From Ensifer adhaerens (lineage in GTDB: Bacteria; Pseudomonadota; Alphaproteobacteria; Rhizobiales; Rhizobiaceae), in assembly GCF_001270265.1 (NCBI RefSeq), contig NZ_LGAP01000028.1, positions 1 to 64,000 of the forward strand: a DNA stretch of 64,000 bases, read 5' to 3'. The notes under the pieces are model-generated. The model searched no databases, was not told the origin of the DNA, and saw only the letters and a program-made list of their open reading frames with translations. Shown here piece by piece: positions 7,401 through 15,270 of this stretch; the stretch's first letter is position 1, and the number at the start of each line of letters is the position of its first letter. The translations under genes were made by a program, and so were the position numbers.

Positions 7401-7764
7401 CGCTAAATTTGCCTTGCCCACCACCGCCAGCGAGCTGTGCATTGAGGTTCCTGGGGCCGCATATGTCGTCAGACGCCTGGCAGAACGTCCGGCGCTGGGT
7501 CCACTGCTCCAGACGGACGATGGCGATCTCATCAAATTTGTCGCTGGCGGGAGGATTACAATGTGGGCGCGCGGCAAACGATTGTTTCTGTTTGTCGAGG
7601 CAAGCGACCTCCTCATGCGTATCGCGATCGAAGACGTTCTGGCCGTGGAGCTTAGCTCCATCCACCCGACGCTTCCAAGCTTGCTGCTGTGGCATGCCGC
7701 CAGGTTCGATCGCCTGCGGTCGCCGCACGATCGTGAACATGGGCGAAATTCAGTTCCAGTGTAA
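7387..7764 (+). CDS. Small hypothetical protein coupled to the PLP enzyme, faintly DUF2218-like
   Basis: The ATG at 7387 lies inside the end of the PLP enzyme gene, with GAGGTCGG just upstream, so the two are probably translationally coupled. The 125-residue product has an alternating strand-helix pattern: AAYVVRRLAERPALGPLL, DLIKFVAGGRITMWARGKRL, then FVEASDLLMRIAIEDVLAVE. This recalls the small DUF2218 fold, but the similarity is weak and from memory. No signal peptide or membrane span is present. The overlap suggests that it acts with the enzyme, for example as a partner or as an acyl-carrier or product-handling protein. That role is inferred. Confidence 0.6.
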   Translation: MLTSNAKFALPTTASELCIEVPGAAYVVRRLAERPALGPLLQTDDGDLIKFVAGGRITMWARGKRLFLFVEASDLLMRIAIEDVLAVELSSIHPTLPSLLLWHAARFDRLRSPHDREHGRNSVPV

Positions 7765-7881
7765 CCACATGCGCAAAACATCGGATTTCTCACGCCAGTG
7801 AAGGCTGCTCCTGCCAGCAGCCCGCTTCCACTGCCATCCAATGGAGTGAATCGACTGTGATCAAGAAAAGTCTATTGCTGC

Positions 7882-8277
7882 TCAAGGCGAGCTGGCCTGC
7901 TTCAGTCTTGCAAAAAGCGTATCCGATATCTCGAATTCGCGCGCCTTGCCCCGTCCCATCGCGTTCTTTGCCCAGCTCTCCCTCAAAAGACCGCGGGCAA
8001 CCAGCTGATCGATCGGCTCTGCCGCTCCACCCCTCGTCAATCCAGTCTTTTCCGTGATGTTTGTCAGCGTCAACGGGATGTTGGCCAGGTGCAAGGTATA
8101 AAGCAGGCTCAGCATTCCCAGCTGCTTGAGGCGAGCCTGCGGGGTCTCCCCCTCTACTGGATTGTCCATGATCTCGCTCATTGCGAGCGACGAAAACGTA
8201 ATGCTCTGCCAGCGGGCGTCAAATGATGTTGGCATGGATTTAACTGTCATTTTTGTGACACGCAGGCGATCTGACAA
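7882..8277 (-). CDS. rctA: RctA-like winged-helix repressor of conjugal transfer
   Basis: The product has up to 131 residues. A TTG at 8277 with GAGGGAG just upstream is the likely start; ATGs at 8250 and 8235 are alternatives. The central region is a MarR-like winged helix: QARLKQLGMLSLLYTLHLAN, PLTLTNITEKTGLTRGGAAE, PIDQLVARGLLRESW, then a wing with GRGKAREFEIS. In Rhizobium etli and S. meliloti symbiotic plasmids, RctA represses the virB and tra genes and lies divergent from the virB operon. Here it faces the TrbM-like/virB operon across 45 bases, the expected position for control of both promoters. The assignment rests on size, fold and location. Confidence 0.65.
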   Translation of the reverse strand: MSDRLRVTKMTVKSMPTSFDARWQSITFSSLAMSEIMDNPVEGETPQARLKQLGMLSLLYTLHLANIPLTLTNITEKTGLTRGGAAEPIDQLVARGLLRESWAKNAMGRGKAREFEISDTLFARLKQASSP

Positions 8278-8322
8278 ATCGCTCCCTCAAAGGTCGTCCA
8301 AGTTGCTTCGCGAGGTTTTCGC

Positions 8323-8844
8323 ATGGTTTTCAGCATCTCTAAGATCGTCATGTCCGGCTCTTTGTCGATTGCAATATATGCCGTGTGCGAGACTAAATCC
8401 TATGCGGATAATTGGGCATGTGAAGTCCTTCTTTGCCTGTCGAACCCTGGCGGCCCAACCGAGTTCGTGGAATGCCGGCCGTCAATCCACAAGCTTTGGA
8501 AACATTTGGCGAAGGGGCGGTCCTTTCCTGTCTGTAGCGGCATCGGTTTTCGAGCGTCGCGTCCGGGTTATGAGCCCTATTACTGCGAAGCTGGGTATCG
8601 GTTGAGCCAGCGCAACGGAGACCGCGGTCGCGAGGCAACCTGCATTTCGTTGCAGCCGGTCCCAACAGGCAACGACAGTTGCACAAGGAGGTGGCAGGAC
8701 GGGCGACAGGCGGGTCAATGGGAACGGACACAAGGACAACGCGTCTGCGTAGCCTACCGGCTGGAACCGCCCCATGTGCGCCAACGCCCCCGCTTCGTCG
8801 ACCTAACGATTGATGGGGTCGGGCCCCAACGTGTCTGGTTTTGA
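8323..8844 (+). CDS. TrbM-like protein, first gene of the virB operon
   Basis: The start ATG at 8323 has GAGG eight bases upstream. The 173-residue product begins with a hydrophobic segment (SISKIVMSGSLSIAIYAV), then a cysteine-rich domain: WACEVLLCLSNPGGPTEFVE, CRPSIHKLWKHLAKGR, FPVC. That is the signature of TrbM-family proteins (ACE-x-LCLS-x-C) found in conjugation systems. More cysteines follow (YYCEAGY, ATCISL, DSCTRRW, RVCVAY), so the protein is probably exported and disulphide-bonded. It ends four bases before virB1 and is presumably co-transcribed. TrbM is needed for mating in some plasmids, but its biochemical role is unclear. Confidence 0.65.
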   Translation: MVFSISKIVMSGSLSIAIYAVCETKSYADNWACEVLLCLSNPGGPTEFVECRPSIHKLWKHLAKGRSFPVCSGIGFRASRPGYEPYYCEAGYRLSQRNGDRGREATCISLQPVPTGNDSCTRRWQDGRQAGQWERTQGQRVCVAYRLEPPHVRQRPRFVDLTIDGVGPQRVWF

Positions 8845-8848
8845 GCCG

Positions 8849-9553
8849 ATGCCCGTCCTATTCGTCGAATTGGCTGAGACCTGCGCACCGGCGATCTCAA
8901 GCGAGACCCTGGCGGCTGTCGTCAGCATTGAAAGCGGATTTGCGCCGTTGGCGATCCGTATCAACAGTGACTATCCGCTCGGCGCTCCCCCGCGCAATAT
9001 CGGCGAAGCCGCCGATATTGCCGCCAGCCTCATTGCCGAGGGACAGAGCGTAGATCTCGGGCTCGGGGGCATAGGCCGCTCTGACCTTGCGAGCATGGGA
9101 ATGAGCATCGCGGATGGCTTTGACCCGTGCGAGAACCTCAAGGCCACCGCGCAACTTCTGACGCAATACAGGATCGCTGCAGACCGCGCAGGGTTCGAAG
9201 GCACAGAACTCGATGCCGTCACGCTGCGCGCCTACTTCGGTCGAGGCGATGCCAAGATCGGTGAGATCGTCGGATACGACCGCCGTGTCCAAGAAGAAAA
9301 GGAGCGGTTGAGGCCACGCTTGGCAGCACTCGTGCTGGAAGATGTCGCGCGCCAGTCACTGTCGCCGCACGGAGCGATGGGCGGCGGCGGCATTGACTCA
9401 ATGCCGAATGCAGACGCGCCGCTCGACGAAGTCACAAAGGCACACGGGGTTCAGCCGTTGTCCCTCGGCGGTCAGAATGACTGGGATGTCTTCGCTTCGA
9501 AAGCGGCCTCTTCGGTTCTCGTTTTTTCCAGACAAAAAGGAAGTTTCGAATGA
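8849..9553 (+). CDS. virB1: VirB1-like lytic transglycosylase
   Basis: The ATG at 8849, four bases after the upstream stop, gives a 234-residue protein starting MPVLFVELAETCAPAIS, as VirB1 proteins do; starts at 8810/8813 would overlap the preceding gene. The SLT fold is clear: catalytic Glu28 in VVSIESGFAPLAIRIN, then GLGGIGRSDLASMGMS and FDPCENLKATAQLL. VirB1 opens the peptidoglycan so that the type IV channel can be built. The C-terminal third is poorly conserved, as in other family members. No strong signal peptide is visible, which is common in this group. It overlaps virB2 by four bases (ATGA). Confidence 0.85.
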   Translation: MPVLFVELAETCAPAISSETLAAVVSIESGFAPLAIRINSDYPLGAPPRNIGEAADIAASLIAEGQSVDLGLGGIGRSDLASMGMSIADGFDPCENLKATAQLLTQYRIAADRAGFEGTELDAVTLRAYFGRGDAKIGEIVGYDRRVQEEKERLRPRLAALVLEDVARQSLSPHGAMGGGGIDSMPNADAPLDEVTKAHGVQPLSLGGQNDWDVFASKAASSVLVFSRQKGSFE

Positions 9554-9846
9554 CCTTGCGATCGCATCTAAAGCCTGTTGCCGCGTCGATAATGATCACT
9601 GCAGTGACGACTTTGGCAATGATGGAACCAGCCTTCGCCCAGGCCGCCGGCATTGAAAACGTGCTTCAGAATATTGTCGATATGTTGACCGGCAATATCG
9701 CGCGCCTGCTCGCGGTCATCGCCATCATTGTCATCTGCATCTCCTGGATGTTCGGTTACATGGATCTGCGCAAGGCAGGATTCTGGATCATCGGTATCGG
9801 CGGCATCTTCGGCGCCACCGAACTGGTCAACACGATTGTCGGATGA
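9550..9846 (+). CDS. virB2: VirB2-like conjugative pilin
   Basis: The 98-residue prepilin has a signal peptide ending near Ala30 (MMEPAFA-Q). The mature part of about 68 residues has two hydrophobic helices (ARLLAVIAIIVICISWMFGY and FWIIGIGGIFGATELVNTIV) separated by the short polar turn MDLRKAG. That is the standard VirB2 pilin layout. It polymerises into the extracellular T-pilus and lines the channel. The start codon overlaps the virB1 stop, and the stop overlaps the virB3 start. Confidence 0.9.
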   Translation: MTLRSHLKPVAASIMITAVTTLAMMEPAFAQAAGIENVLQNIVDMLTGNIARLLAVIAIIVICISWMFGYMDLRKAGFWIIGIGGIFGATELVNTIVG

Positions 9847-10178
9847 TGCTCGTGTCGCGCGCCGCTGCTGTTGAGGAAGACACGCTATTTCTTGCTTGCA
9901 CGCGTCCCATCATGGTTTCCGGGGTGACGATGGAGGCGATGGCGATCAACGTGATGCTGACGACGACCCTGTTCATCGTCGCCGGCTCGATTGTTTATGC
10001 CCTCGTTGGCGTGGTTTTCCATTTCGCTTTCAAAGCGCTCGTCAAGCACGATCATAATATGTTTCGCGTCCTGCTTGCCTGCGTCGAAACGCGAGGCAGG
10101 GCGCGCAACGCGGTTCTGTGGGGAGGCTCGACTGTCACTCCCTTGCGCCTCCATCATGTCATGGCTGGAAGGATCTAG
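9843..10178 (+). CDS. virB3: VirB3-like inner-membrane T4SS protein
   Basis: The start ATG overlaps the virB2 stop (ATGA). The 111-residue protein shows the VirB3 pattern: LFLACTRPIMVSGVTMEAMA near the N-terminus, then a hydrophobic hairpin INVMLTTTLFIVAGSIVYAL and VGVVFHFAF, followed by KHDHNMFRVL. VirB3 is a small inner-membrane partner of the VirB4 ATPase and is sometimes fused to it. The virB4 start follows within three bases of the stop. The last 25 residues are not typical and may vary between strains. Confidence 0.85.
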   Translation: MMLVSRAAAVEEDTLFLACTRPIMVSGVTMEAMAINVMLTTTLFIVAGSIVYALVGVVFHFAFKALVKHDHNMFRVLLACVETRGRARNAVLWGGSTVTPLRLHHVMAGRI

Positions 10179-10181
10179 ACC

Positions 10182-12551
10182 TTGCCTAGTCTTGCTAAGT
10201 TCAAAGCCCGCGAGCTGGAACCGGAAACCTTCATTCCCTACGTCCGTCACATCGACGAGATCGTGATTGGCCTCGATTCTCGCGCTTTGATGACGGTCAT
10301 CGCCCTTGAAGGCATCGCTTTTGAAACTGCCGATCCCCTCGATATCAATGCATTTCACCGCGATCTCAACACGCTCTATCGCAACATCGCCGACGAGCGG
10401 CTGTCGCTATGGGCACATATCATCCGCCGACGCGACAACGACTACCCGCAGGGCGTTTATGCCAATGCCTTCTCCGACAGCCTCAATCGAAAATACCGCG
10501 ACAGGATGGTGGGCGAGGACCTCTTCCGCAACGATCTCTATCTGACGCTAGTGTGGCATCCGGCCCGCGATCCTGCCCGCAAGATCGCATCGCTGCTCAC
10601 CCGGCTACAGAAAGCACGGGCCACTGGCTTCGAACTTGATCGCCAGGCCCTCAAACATCTGGTCGACGTGACGACTGACGTCTCTGCCGGCCTGGCGCGG
10701 TTCGCGCCGCGCATTTTATCCATCTATGAGCGCGACGGCATTGTCTTTTCTGAGCCGAGTGAGGTGCTCCATCAACTTGTCGGCGGCAGGCGAGAGCCGA
10801 TCCCGCTTACGGAAGGGCGCATTTCTTCAGTGATCTACTCCGACCGGGTCATCATCGGCCGGGAAACCGTCGAGATCCGACACGAAGCGGCGAGCCGTTT
10901 CGCCGGCATGTTCGGGTTTAAGGAGTACCCGGCGCGCACCCGCATTGGCATGCTTGATGGCCTGCTGACGGCACCGTTCGAGCTCATTCTCACTCAGTCA
11001 TTCGGCTTTGTGAACAAGGCCGACGCCAAGGTAATCATGGGGCGCAAGCAGAACCAGATGGTCAGCGCCGGTGACAGGGCGAGCTCACAGCTGCACGAGC
11101 TTGCCGACGCCCTCGACGATCTGGAATCAAACCGGTTCGTCCTAGGCGAACATCATCTGACGCTCGCGGTCTTTGCGCCATCGGTGACGGAGCTCAATGA
11201 CAATCTCGCAAAGTCGCGCTCGCATCTCACCAATGGGGGTGCAGTCGTCGCCCGTGAGGACCTCGGGCTCGAAGCAGCCTGGTGGGCGCAGCTTCCGGGC
11301 AATTATCGTTATCGGGCCCGCTCCGGCGCAATCACGTCCAAGAATTTCGCCGCCCTTTCTCCGTTCCATTCCTATCCCCGCGGTCAGAAGCACGGCAACG
11401 AATGGGGGCCCGCCGTCGCTCTCCTGAAAACGGCGTCCGGATCGCCGTTCTATTTCAACTTCCACCATGGCGATCTGGGCAATACCTTCGTGTGCGGGCC
11501 GACAGGATCGGGCAAAACCGTCGTCGTCAATTTCATGCTCTCGCAGTTGCAAAAGCATGATCCGCATATTGTCTTTTTCGATAAGGACCGCGGCGCCGAT
11601 CTGTTCGTGCGCGCAGCAGGCGGGATTTATCTGCCTCTGCGAAATGGTGCTCCGACCGGATGCGCACCACTGAAAGGCCTTGAACCCACACCGCAGAACA
11701 AGATCTTTCTGTCCCACTGGATCGCGAAGCTTGTCGGCTCGAAGGCGCGTGAGCTCTCCGTCACCGAAGTCCGCGATATTGCCGGCGCCATCGACGGAAT
11801 TGCCGACCTTTCGCGAAATGAGCGAACCATTGGCGCTTTGCGTGCTTTCCTCGACAACACCGATCCCGAAGGCATAGCGGCGCGCCTGCGTCGTTGGGAA
11901 AAAGGAGGGCCGCTTGGCTGGATCTTCGACAATGAGGCCGACGACATAGGCATCGGCGCGAAGTTCCTCGGCTATGACATGACGCATTTCCTCGACAATG
12001 AGGAAATCCGCACACCGCTGATGGCCTATCTGTTTTATCGGGTCGAGCAGTTGATCGACGGCCGGCGGATCATCATCGTCATCGACGAATTCTGGAAAGC
12101 GCTTGCCGACGAAGCCTTCCGCGACCTTGCTCAAAACAAACTGAAAACGATCCGCAAACAGAACGGATTGATGCTGTTTGCCACGCAAAGCCCACGCGAC
12201 GCTATCGACTCACCGATTGCACATACGATCATCGAGCAATGCCCGACACAGCTGTTCATGCCGAATGCGCGTGGAAGTCACGCCGATTATGTCGATGGTT
12301 TCAAACTGACGGAACGCGAGTTCGAACTGATATCGCGTGCGCTCTCCAACGATGCCAGACGGTTTATCGTCAAGCAGGGCCACAACAGTGTTGTTGCTGA
12401 ACTCAATCTCGCAGGCTTCGACGACGAACTCGCCGTGTTGTCCGGGCGCACCGCCAATGTCGAACTGGGGGATCGCATCCGTGCGGACGTGGGAGACGAT
12501 CCGTCCGCCTGGTTGCCGCTGTTCCAGCAAATGAGGAGTACAAGCTCATGA
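10182..12551 (+). CDS. virB4: VirB4-like T4SS ATPase
   Basis: The product has 789 residues from a TTG at 10182, immediately after virB3. The N-terminal 400 residues form the CagE/TrbE/VirB family domain. Walker A is G439-PTGSGKT at 439-446, and Walker B is IIIVIDEFW with Asp635-Glu636. The motif ATQSPRDAID follows. VirB4 hydrolyses ATP at the base of the channel, drives pilus assembly and joins in substrate transfer. The length matches the family (about 790). It overlaps virB5 by four bases, consistent with translational coupling along the operon. Confidence 0.92.
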   Translation: MPSLAKFKARELEPETFIPYVRHIDEIVIGLDSRALMTVIALEGIAFETADPLDINAFHRDLNTLYRNIADERLSLWAHIIRRRDNDYPQGVYANAFSDSLNRKYRDRMVGEDLFRNDLYLTLVWHPARDPARKIASLLTRLQKARATGFELDRQALKHLVDVTTDVSAGLARFAPRILSIYERDGIVFSEPSEVLHQLVGGRREPIPLTEGRISSVIYSDRVIIGRETVEIRHEAASRFAGMFGFKEYPARTRIGMLDGLLTAPFELILTQSFGFVNKADAKVIMGRKQNQMVSAGDRASSQLHELADALDDLESNRFVLGEHHLTLAVFAPSVTELNDNLAKSRSHLTNGGAVVAREDLGLEAAWWAQLPGNYRYRARSGAITSKNFAALSPFHSYPRGQKHGNEWGPAVALLKTASGSPFYFNFHHGDLGNTFVCGPTGSGKTVVVNFMLSQLQKHDPHIVFFDKDRGADLFVRAAGGIYLPLRNGAPTGCAPLKGLEPTPQNKIFLSHWIAKLVGSKARELSVTEVRDIAGAIDGIADLSRNERTIGALRAFLDNTDPEGIAARLRRWEKGGPLGWIFDNEADDIGIGAKFLGYDMTHFLDNEEIRTPLMAYLFYRVEQLIDGRRIIIVIDEFWKALADEAFRDLAQNKLKTIRKQNGLMLFATQSPRDAIDSPIAHTIIEQCPTQLFMPNARGSHADYVDGFKLTEREFELISRALSNDARRFIVKQGHNSVVAELNLAGFDDELAVLSGRTANVELGDRIRADVGDDPSAWLPLFQQMRSTSS

Positions 12552-13240
12552 TCACGAAGAAGACAGCGATGATCGCTGCAACCGTCGCGCTTTATGCAAC
12601 AGGGGTCCATGGGCAGGGGGTCCCGGTTGTCGACAACGCTGCAATCGCCAAGCACATCGAGAGCATAGCCCAGTTGACCAAGCAACTGGATACGATGAAG
12701 GCGCAGCTTGATCAGGCGCAGCAGCTTTACGGCTCCCTGAACAAGCTGACCGATATGGCTGATGTCGCGACCGTCTTGAACAATCCGGCGATCCGCAACG
12801 CACTACCCCACGATTTCTCAGCCGTCCAAGGGTTGCTGAAGGGCTCAGGCGCCGGCGCCTTTGGCGATTCCGCCACGAAATTCCTCGATGACAACAGCAT
12901 CTATAAAACCAGCGCCAACGATTTCTACACCTCAGAGCTTGCTCGTATGCAGAGCCGCAACGCCGGCCAGATGAGCCTCGGGCAGCAGATCTATGACGCG
13001 GCAACCAAGCGCATCGTCGGCATCGACGAGTTGCGCAGACAGATCGCTGCGGCCGGCGACGCCAAGGACATTGCGGACCTTCAGGCCCGGCTGCTTGCCG
13101 AGACCGCCTTCCTCGAGACGGACACCCTGCGCATGCAGGCGTTGCAGATGATCCAGCAAGCGCAGGTTCAGGTTGATCTGCAACGCCAGGCCGAAGACTG
13201 GCGCAAGCGGATGGACGCAATGGGAGCCGCACTCAAATGA
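12548..13240 (+). CDS. virB5: VirB5-like minor pilin/adhesin
   Basis: The 230-residue protein starts at an ATG overlapping the virB4 stop. Residues 1-22 are a signal peptide (MIAATVALYATGVHG). The mature protein is helical with the long amphipathic N-terminal helix typical of VirB5 (IESIAQLTKQLDTMKAQLDQ, then AQQLYGSLNKLTDMADV) and a C-terminal helix rich in Gln and Arg (MQALQMIQQAQVQVDLQRQA). VirB5 sits at the pilus tip and contacts the recipient cell. It overlaps the 44-residue lipoprotein gene by four bases. Confidence 0.85.
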   Translation: MITKKTAMIAATVALYATGVHGQGVPVVDNAAIAKHIESIAQLTKQLDTMKAQLDQAQQLYGSLNKLTDMADVATVLNNPAIRNALPHDFSAVQGLLKGSGAGAFGDSATKFLDDNSIYKTSANDFYTSELARMQSRNAGQMSLGQQIYDAATKRIVGIDELRRQIAAAGDAKDIADLQARLLAETAFLETDTLRMQALQMIQQAQVQVDLQRQAEDWRKRMDAMGAALK

Positions 13241-13371
13241 GAAAGTCGATACCGACCCGTCTCTTGTTGCTCGCCGCCTGCTCTAACGGTGAACCCGTTC
13301 TCATTGACTTGAACCTGCTCGCCGAGGCGGCCGCCCGGCTCGAGCGAATGAACAACGCGATTGGGGGCTAA
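13237..13371 (+). CDS. 44-aa lipoprotein between virB5 and virB6
   Basis: An ATG at 13237 overlaps the virB5 stop (ATGA) and opens a 44-codon frame ending TAA at 13371, five bases before virB6. The product starts MRKSIPTRLLLLAACSNG, which is a basic N-region, a leucine-rich core and a lipobox with the acylated cysteine at residue 15. The short tail has a helix LLAEAAARLERMNNAIGG. Lipoproteins at this place in virB operons often act in entry exclusion or brace the outer-membrane ring, but this one does not match EexN by eye. The operon position and the exact spacing support it as a real gene. Confidence 0.65.
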   Translation: MRKSIPTRLLLLAACSNGEPVLIDLNLLAEAAARLERMNNAIGG

Positions 13372-13376
13372 GGCGG

Positions 13377-14264
13377 ATGTACCAGGTCTTTGCTTTCCTC
13401 GACAATCAGTTCAAGGCTCCACTTGAGAGCTTCATTTCTTCCGGAACATCCAACATCAGCACGTGGGTGGCGGGGCCTTTGACTGTGGCTCTCGTGCTCT
13501 ATGTGGTCCTGTATGGCTATCTGGTTCTCAGAGGTTCCATAGAAGCGCCTGTGCTGGAGTTTGCCTACCGCGCGATCAAGCTCGGCATTTTGGTGATGCT
13601 CGTGCGCAATGCTGCGGAGTATCGGGCGTTTGTAACCGATCTATTCTTCACCAGCCTGCCGCAGGAAATCTCCACCGCGCTCAACACCGGCACCGTACCG
13701 AGCGCTTCGACATTTGATGCGCTGCTCGACAAGGGGCAGGCGTCAGCCAACCAAATCTGGAACAGAAGCTCTTGGCCGCTCGACATCGCGACCGCGTTCG
13801 GTGGTCTCTTGATGGTCGTCGTTACATTCATCGTCGCTGCGATCGGCTATATCATCTCCCTCTATGCCCGCGTCGCACTCGCAATCATTCTGGCACTCGG
13901 TCCCATTTTCATTGCACTGGCGATGTTTCAGAGCACGCGGCGCTTCACCGAAGCCTGGATCGGCCAACTGGTCAATTTCGTTATCTTACAGATCCTGGTC
14001 GTTGCGGTCGGCTCGCTCCTGATCACAACGCTCGACACGTCGTTCACCACGGTCGAAGGCTATGAGGACGTCTTGATGCGGCCGATAGCGATCGGAGCCA
14101 TTGGTATCGCAAGCCTCTATGTCTTTTATCAGCTCCCCGGTATCGCAGCATCCCTTGCTGCCGGCGGTGCGTCGCTCACCTATGGCTCGGCAGCCGTCCA
14201 GCGCACCGCACGGCGTGGTATGCGCGCCGCCGCTCGCCGCTTGTCGGCACACGACACGTCGTGA
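13377..14264 (+). CDS. virB6: VirB6-like polytopic inner-membrane channel protein
   Basis: The product has 295 residues. At least five transmembrane segments are visible, among them VAGPLTVALVLYVVLYGYLV, AYRAIKLGILVMLVRNA, FGGLLMVVVTFIVAAIGYII, ALAIILALGPIFIALAMF and VNFVILQILVVAVGSLLI. The central segment LGPIFIALAMFQSTRRFTEA with WIGQLVN is the TrbL/VirB6 hallmark. VirB6 forms the inner-membrane part of the DNA translocation path. It starts five bases after the small lipoprotein stop. A gap of 83 bases before virB7 is the only sizeable break in the operon. Confidence 0.9.
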   Translation: MYQVFAFLDNQFKAPLESFISSGTSNISTWVAGPLTVALVLYVVLYGYLVLRGSIEAPVLEFAYRAIKLGILVMLVRNAAEYRAFVTDLFFTSLPQEISTALNTGTVPSASTFDALLDKGQASANQIWNRSSWPLDIATAFGGLLMVVVTFIVAAIGYIISLYARVALAIILALGPIFIALAMFQSTRRFTEAWIGQLVNFVILQILVVAVGSLLITTLDTSFTTVEGYEDVLMRPIAIGAIGIASLYVFYQLPGIAASLAAGGASLTYGSAAVQRTARRGMRAAARRLSAHDTS

Positions 14265-14347
14265 GCCTGCCATTGCTTCTCCAGCAAGGCGCCTCAACGG
14301 CGCTGCGCGCCACTTAAAAAGAGGATGAACAAGGGATACCGGTCGAT

Positions 14348-14602
14348 ATGCCGCGAACTGTCTTCTGCCTTTTATTGTTGGCCCTGGTCAGCGGATGCAA
14401 CACAATGTCTTCTCATCTCCCCAAATGCGACGGCTACGCCAAACGCCCGCTCAATCGTTCAATGTGGCAATGGGAGGGCGGCAGACAGCTTGCTGCAAAA
14501 CCGCTCGGCTACTTACTTGAAGAGCGTGTTCCCGCTGCCTTCGAGGATTTTGACGAACGCGCGTCCTATCGCAAATGCGTCGGGGAGCTGGGGCGCCAAT
14601 GA
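14348..14602 (+). CDS. virB7: VirB7-position outer-membrane lipoprotein
   Basis: The 84-residue protein starts with a lipoprotein signal (MPRTVFCLLLLALVSGCNTM), with the lipidated Cys at residue 17 in VSGC. The mature part is longer than classical VirB7 (about 40 residues) and carries KCDGYAKRPLNRSMWQWEG, then FEDFDERASYRKCVGE with two more cysteines that could pair with VirB9. The four-base overlap with virB8 and the operon position support the VirB7 role, stabilising VirB9 in the outer-membrane ring. The sequence itself is too short and variable to prove it. Confidence 0.65.
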   Translation: MPRTVFCLLLLALVSGCNTMSSHLPKCDGYAKRPLNRSMWQWEGGRQLAAKPLGYLLEERVPAAFEDFDERASYRKCVGELGRQ

Positions 14603-15270
14603 TCACCCCGGATGGTTTGAAGGCGTATTTCGACAGGGCGCGCCGTTTCGATCATGATCGCTTGATAAGCGTCGAACGTTCGGCACGAATTGCCTGGGTT
14701 ATTGCGATTGTTGCAAGCTTCGTTGCCAGCGCCGCTGTCTTTGCCGTCGCCGCGCTCACGCCATTGAAGACGGCCGTGCCATTCGTCGTGCGTGTCGACA
14801 ATTCGACCGGGATTGTCGACGTGGTGTCGGCCCTGACCTCAGGGGTTGGAAGCTACGACGAAGCGGTGACCAAGTATTTTGCCGCGCGCTATGTCAGGGC
14901 GCGCGAAGGCTATGTTTGGTCGGAGGCTAAGGAGAACTTCGAGACCGTCTCACTCCTGTCGGCGCAACCCGAGCAGATGCGCTTTGCCACGCTTTACCGC
15001 GGCAGCAATCCCGACTCCCCACAAAATGTTTACGGGCGCGGCTCGACGGCGAAAATCACGATCAAGTCGATCTCCCTGATCAACGCAAACGTCGTGTCGG
15101 TGCGCTATCTCAGCACCATCACCCGTGCAGGCGATGTCCGCGCGACCCATTGGGTGGCGACGATCACTTACTCCTATGTCAACGCCCCGGTCTCCTCGAC
15201 CGACCGGCTGGTCAATCCGCTTGGCTTCGTCGTCAGTGAATATCGGGCAGATCCGGAGGCGATCAATTGA
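14599..15270 (+). CDS. virB8: VirB8-like T4SS inner-membrane assembly factor
   Basis: The ATG at 14599 overlaps the virB7 stop and gives 223 residues; the upstream in-frame start at 14575 lies inside virB7. Residues 28-50 form the single transmembrane helix (RIAWVIAIVASFVASAAVFA). The periplasmic domain has the VirB8 NTF2-like pattern: LKTAVPFVVRVDNSTGIVDV, then YFAARYVRAREGYVW, NVVSVRYLSTI, ATITYSYV, and NPLGFVVSEYRADPE. VirB8 nucleates the channel and contacts VirB9 and VirB10. It overlaps virB9 by four bases. Confidence 0.9.
   Translation: MITPDGLKAYFDRARRFDHDRLISVERSARIAWVIAIVASFVASAAVFAVAALTPLKTAVPFVVRVDNSTGIVDVVSALTSGVGSYDEAVTKYFAARYVRAREGYVWSEAKENFETVSLLSAQPEQMRFATLYRGSNPDSPQNVYGRGSTAKITIKSISLINANVVSVRYLSTITRAGDVRATHWVATITYSYVNAPVSSTDRLVNPLGFVVSEYRADPEAIN

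Noticed and set aside
5228-8277. A luxI/luxR (traI/traR) quorum-sensing pair next to the conjugation genes
   Set aside because: No acyl-homoserine-lactone synthase or LuxR-type receptor is encoded anywhere in the window; only the oxoamine-synthase-type enzyme and a winged-helix regulator are present.
11142-12188. 348-codon minus-strand frame
   Set aside because: It lies fully inside virB4, which has intact Walker motifs; the composition is that of a mirrored frame.
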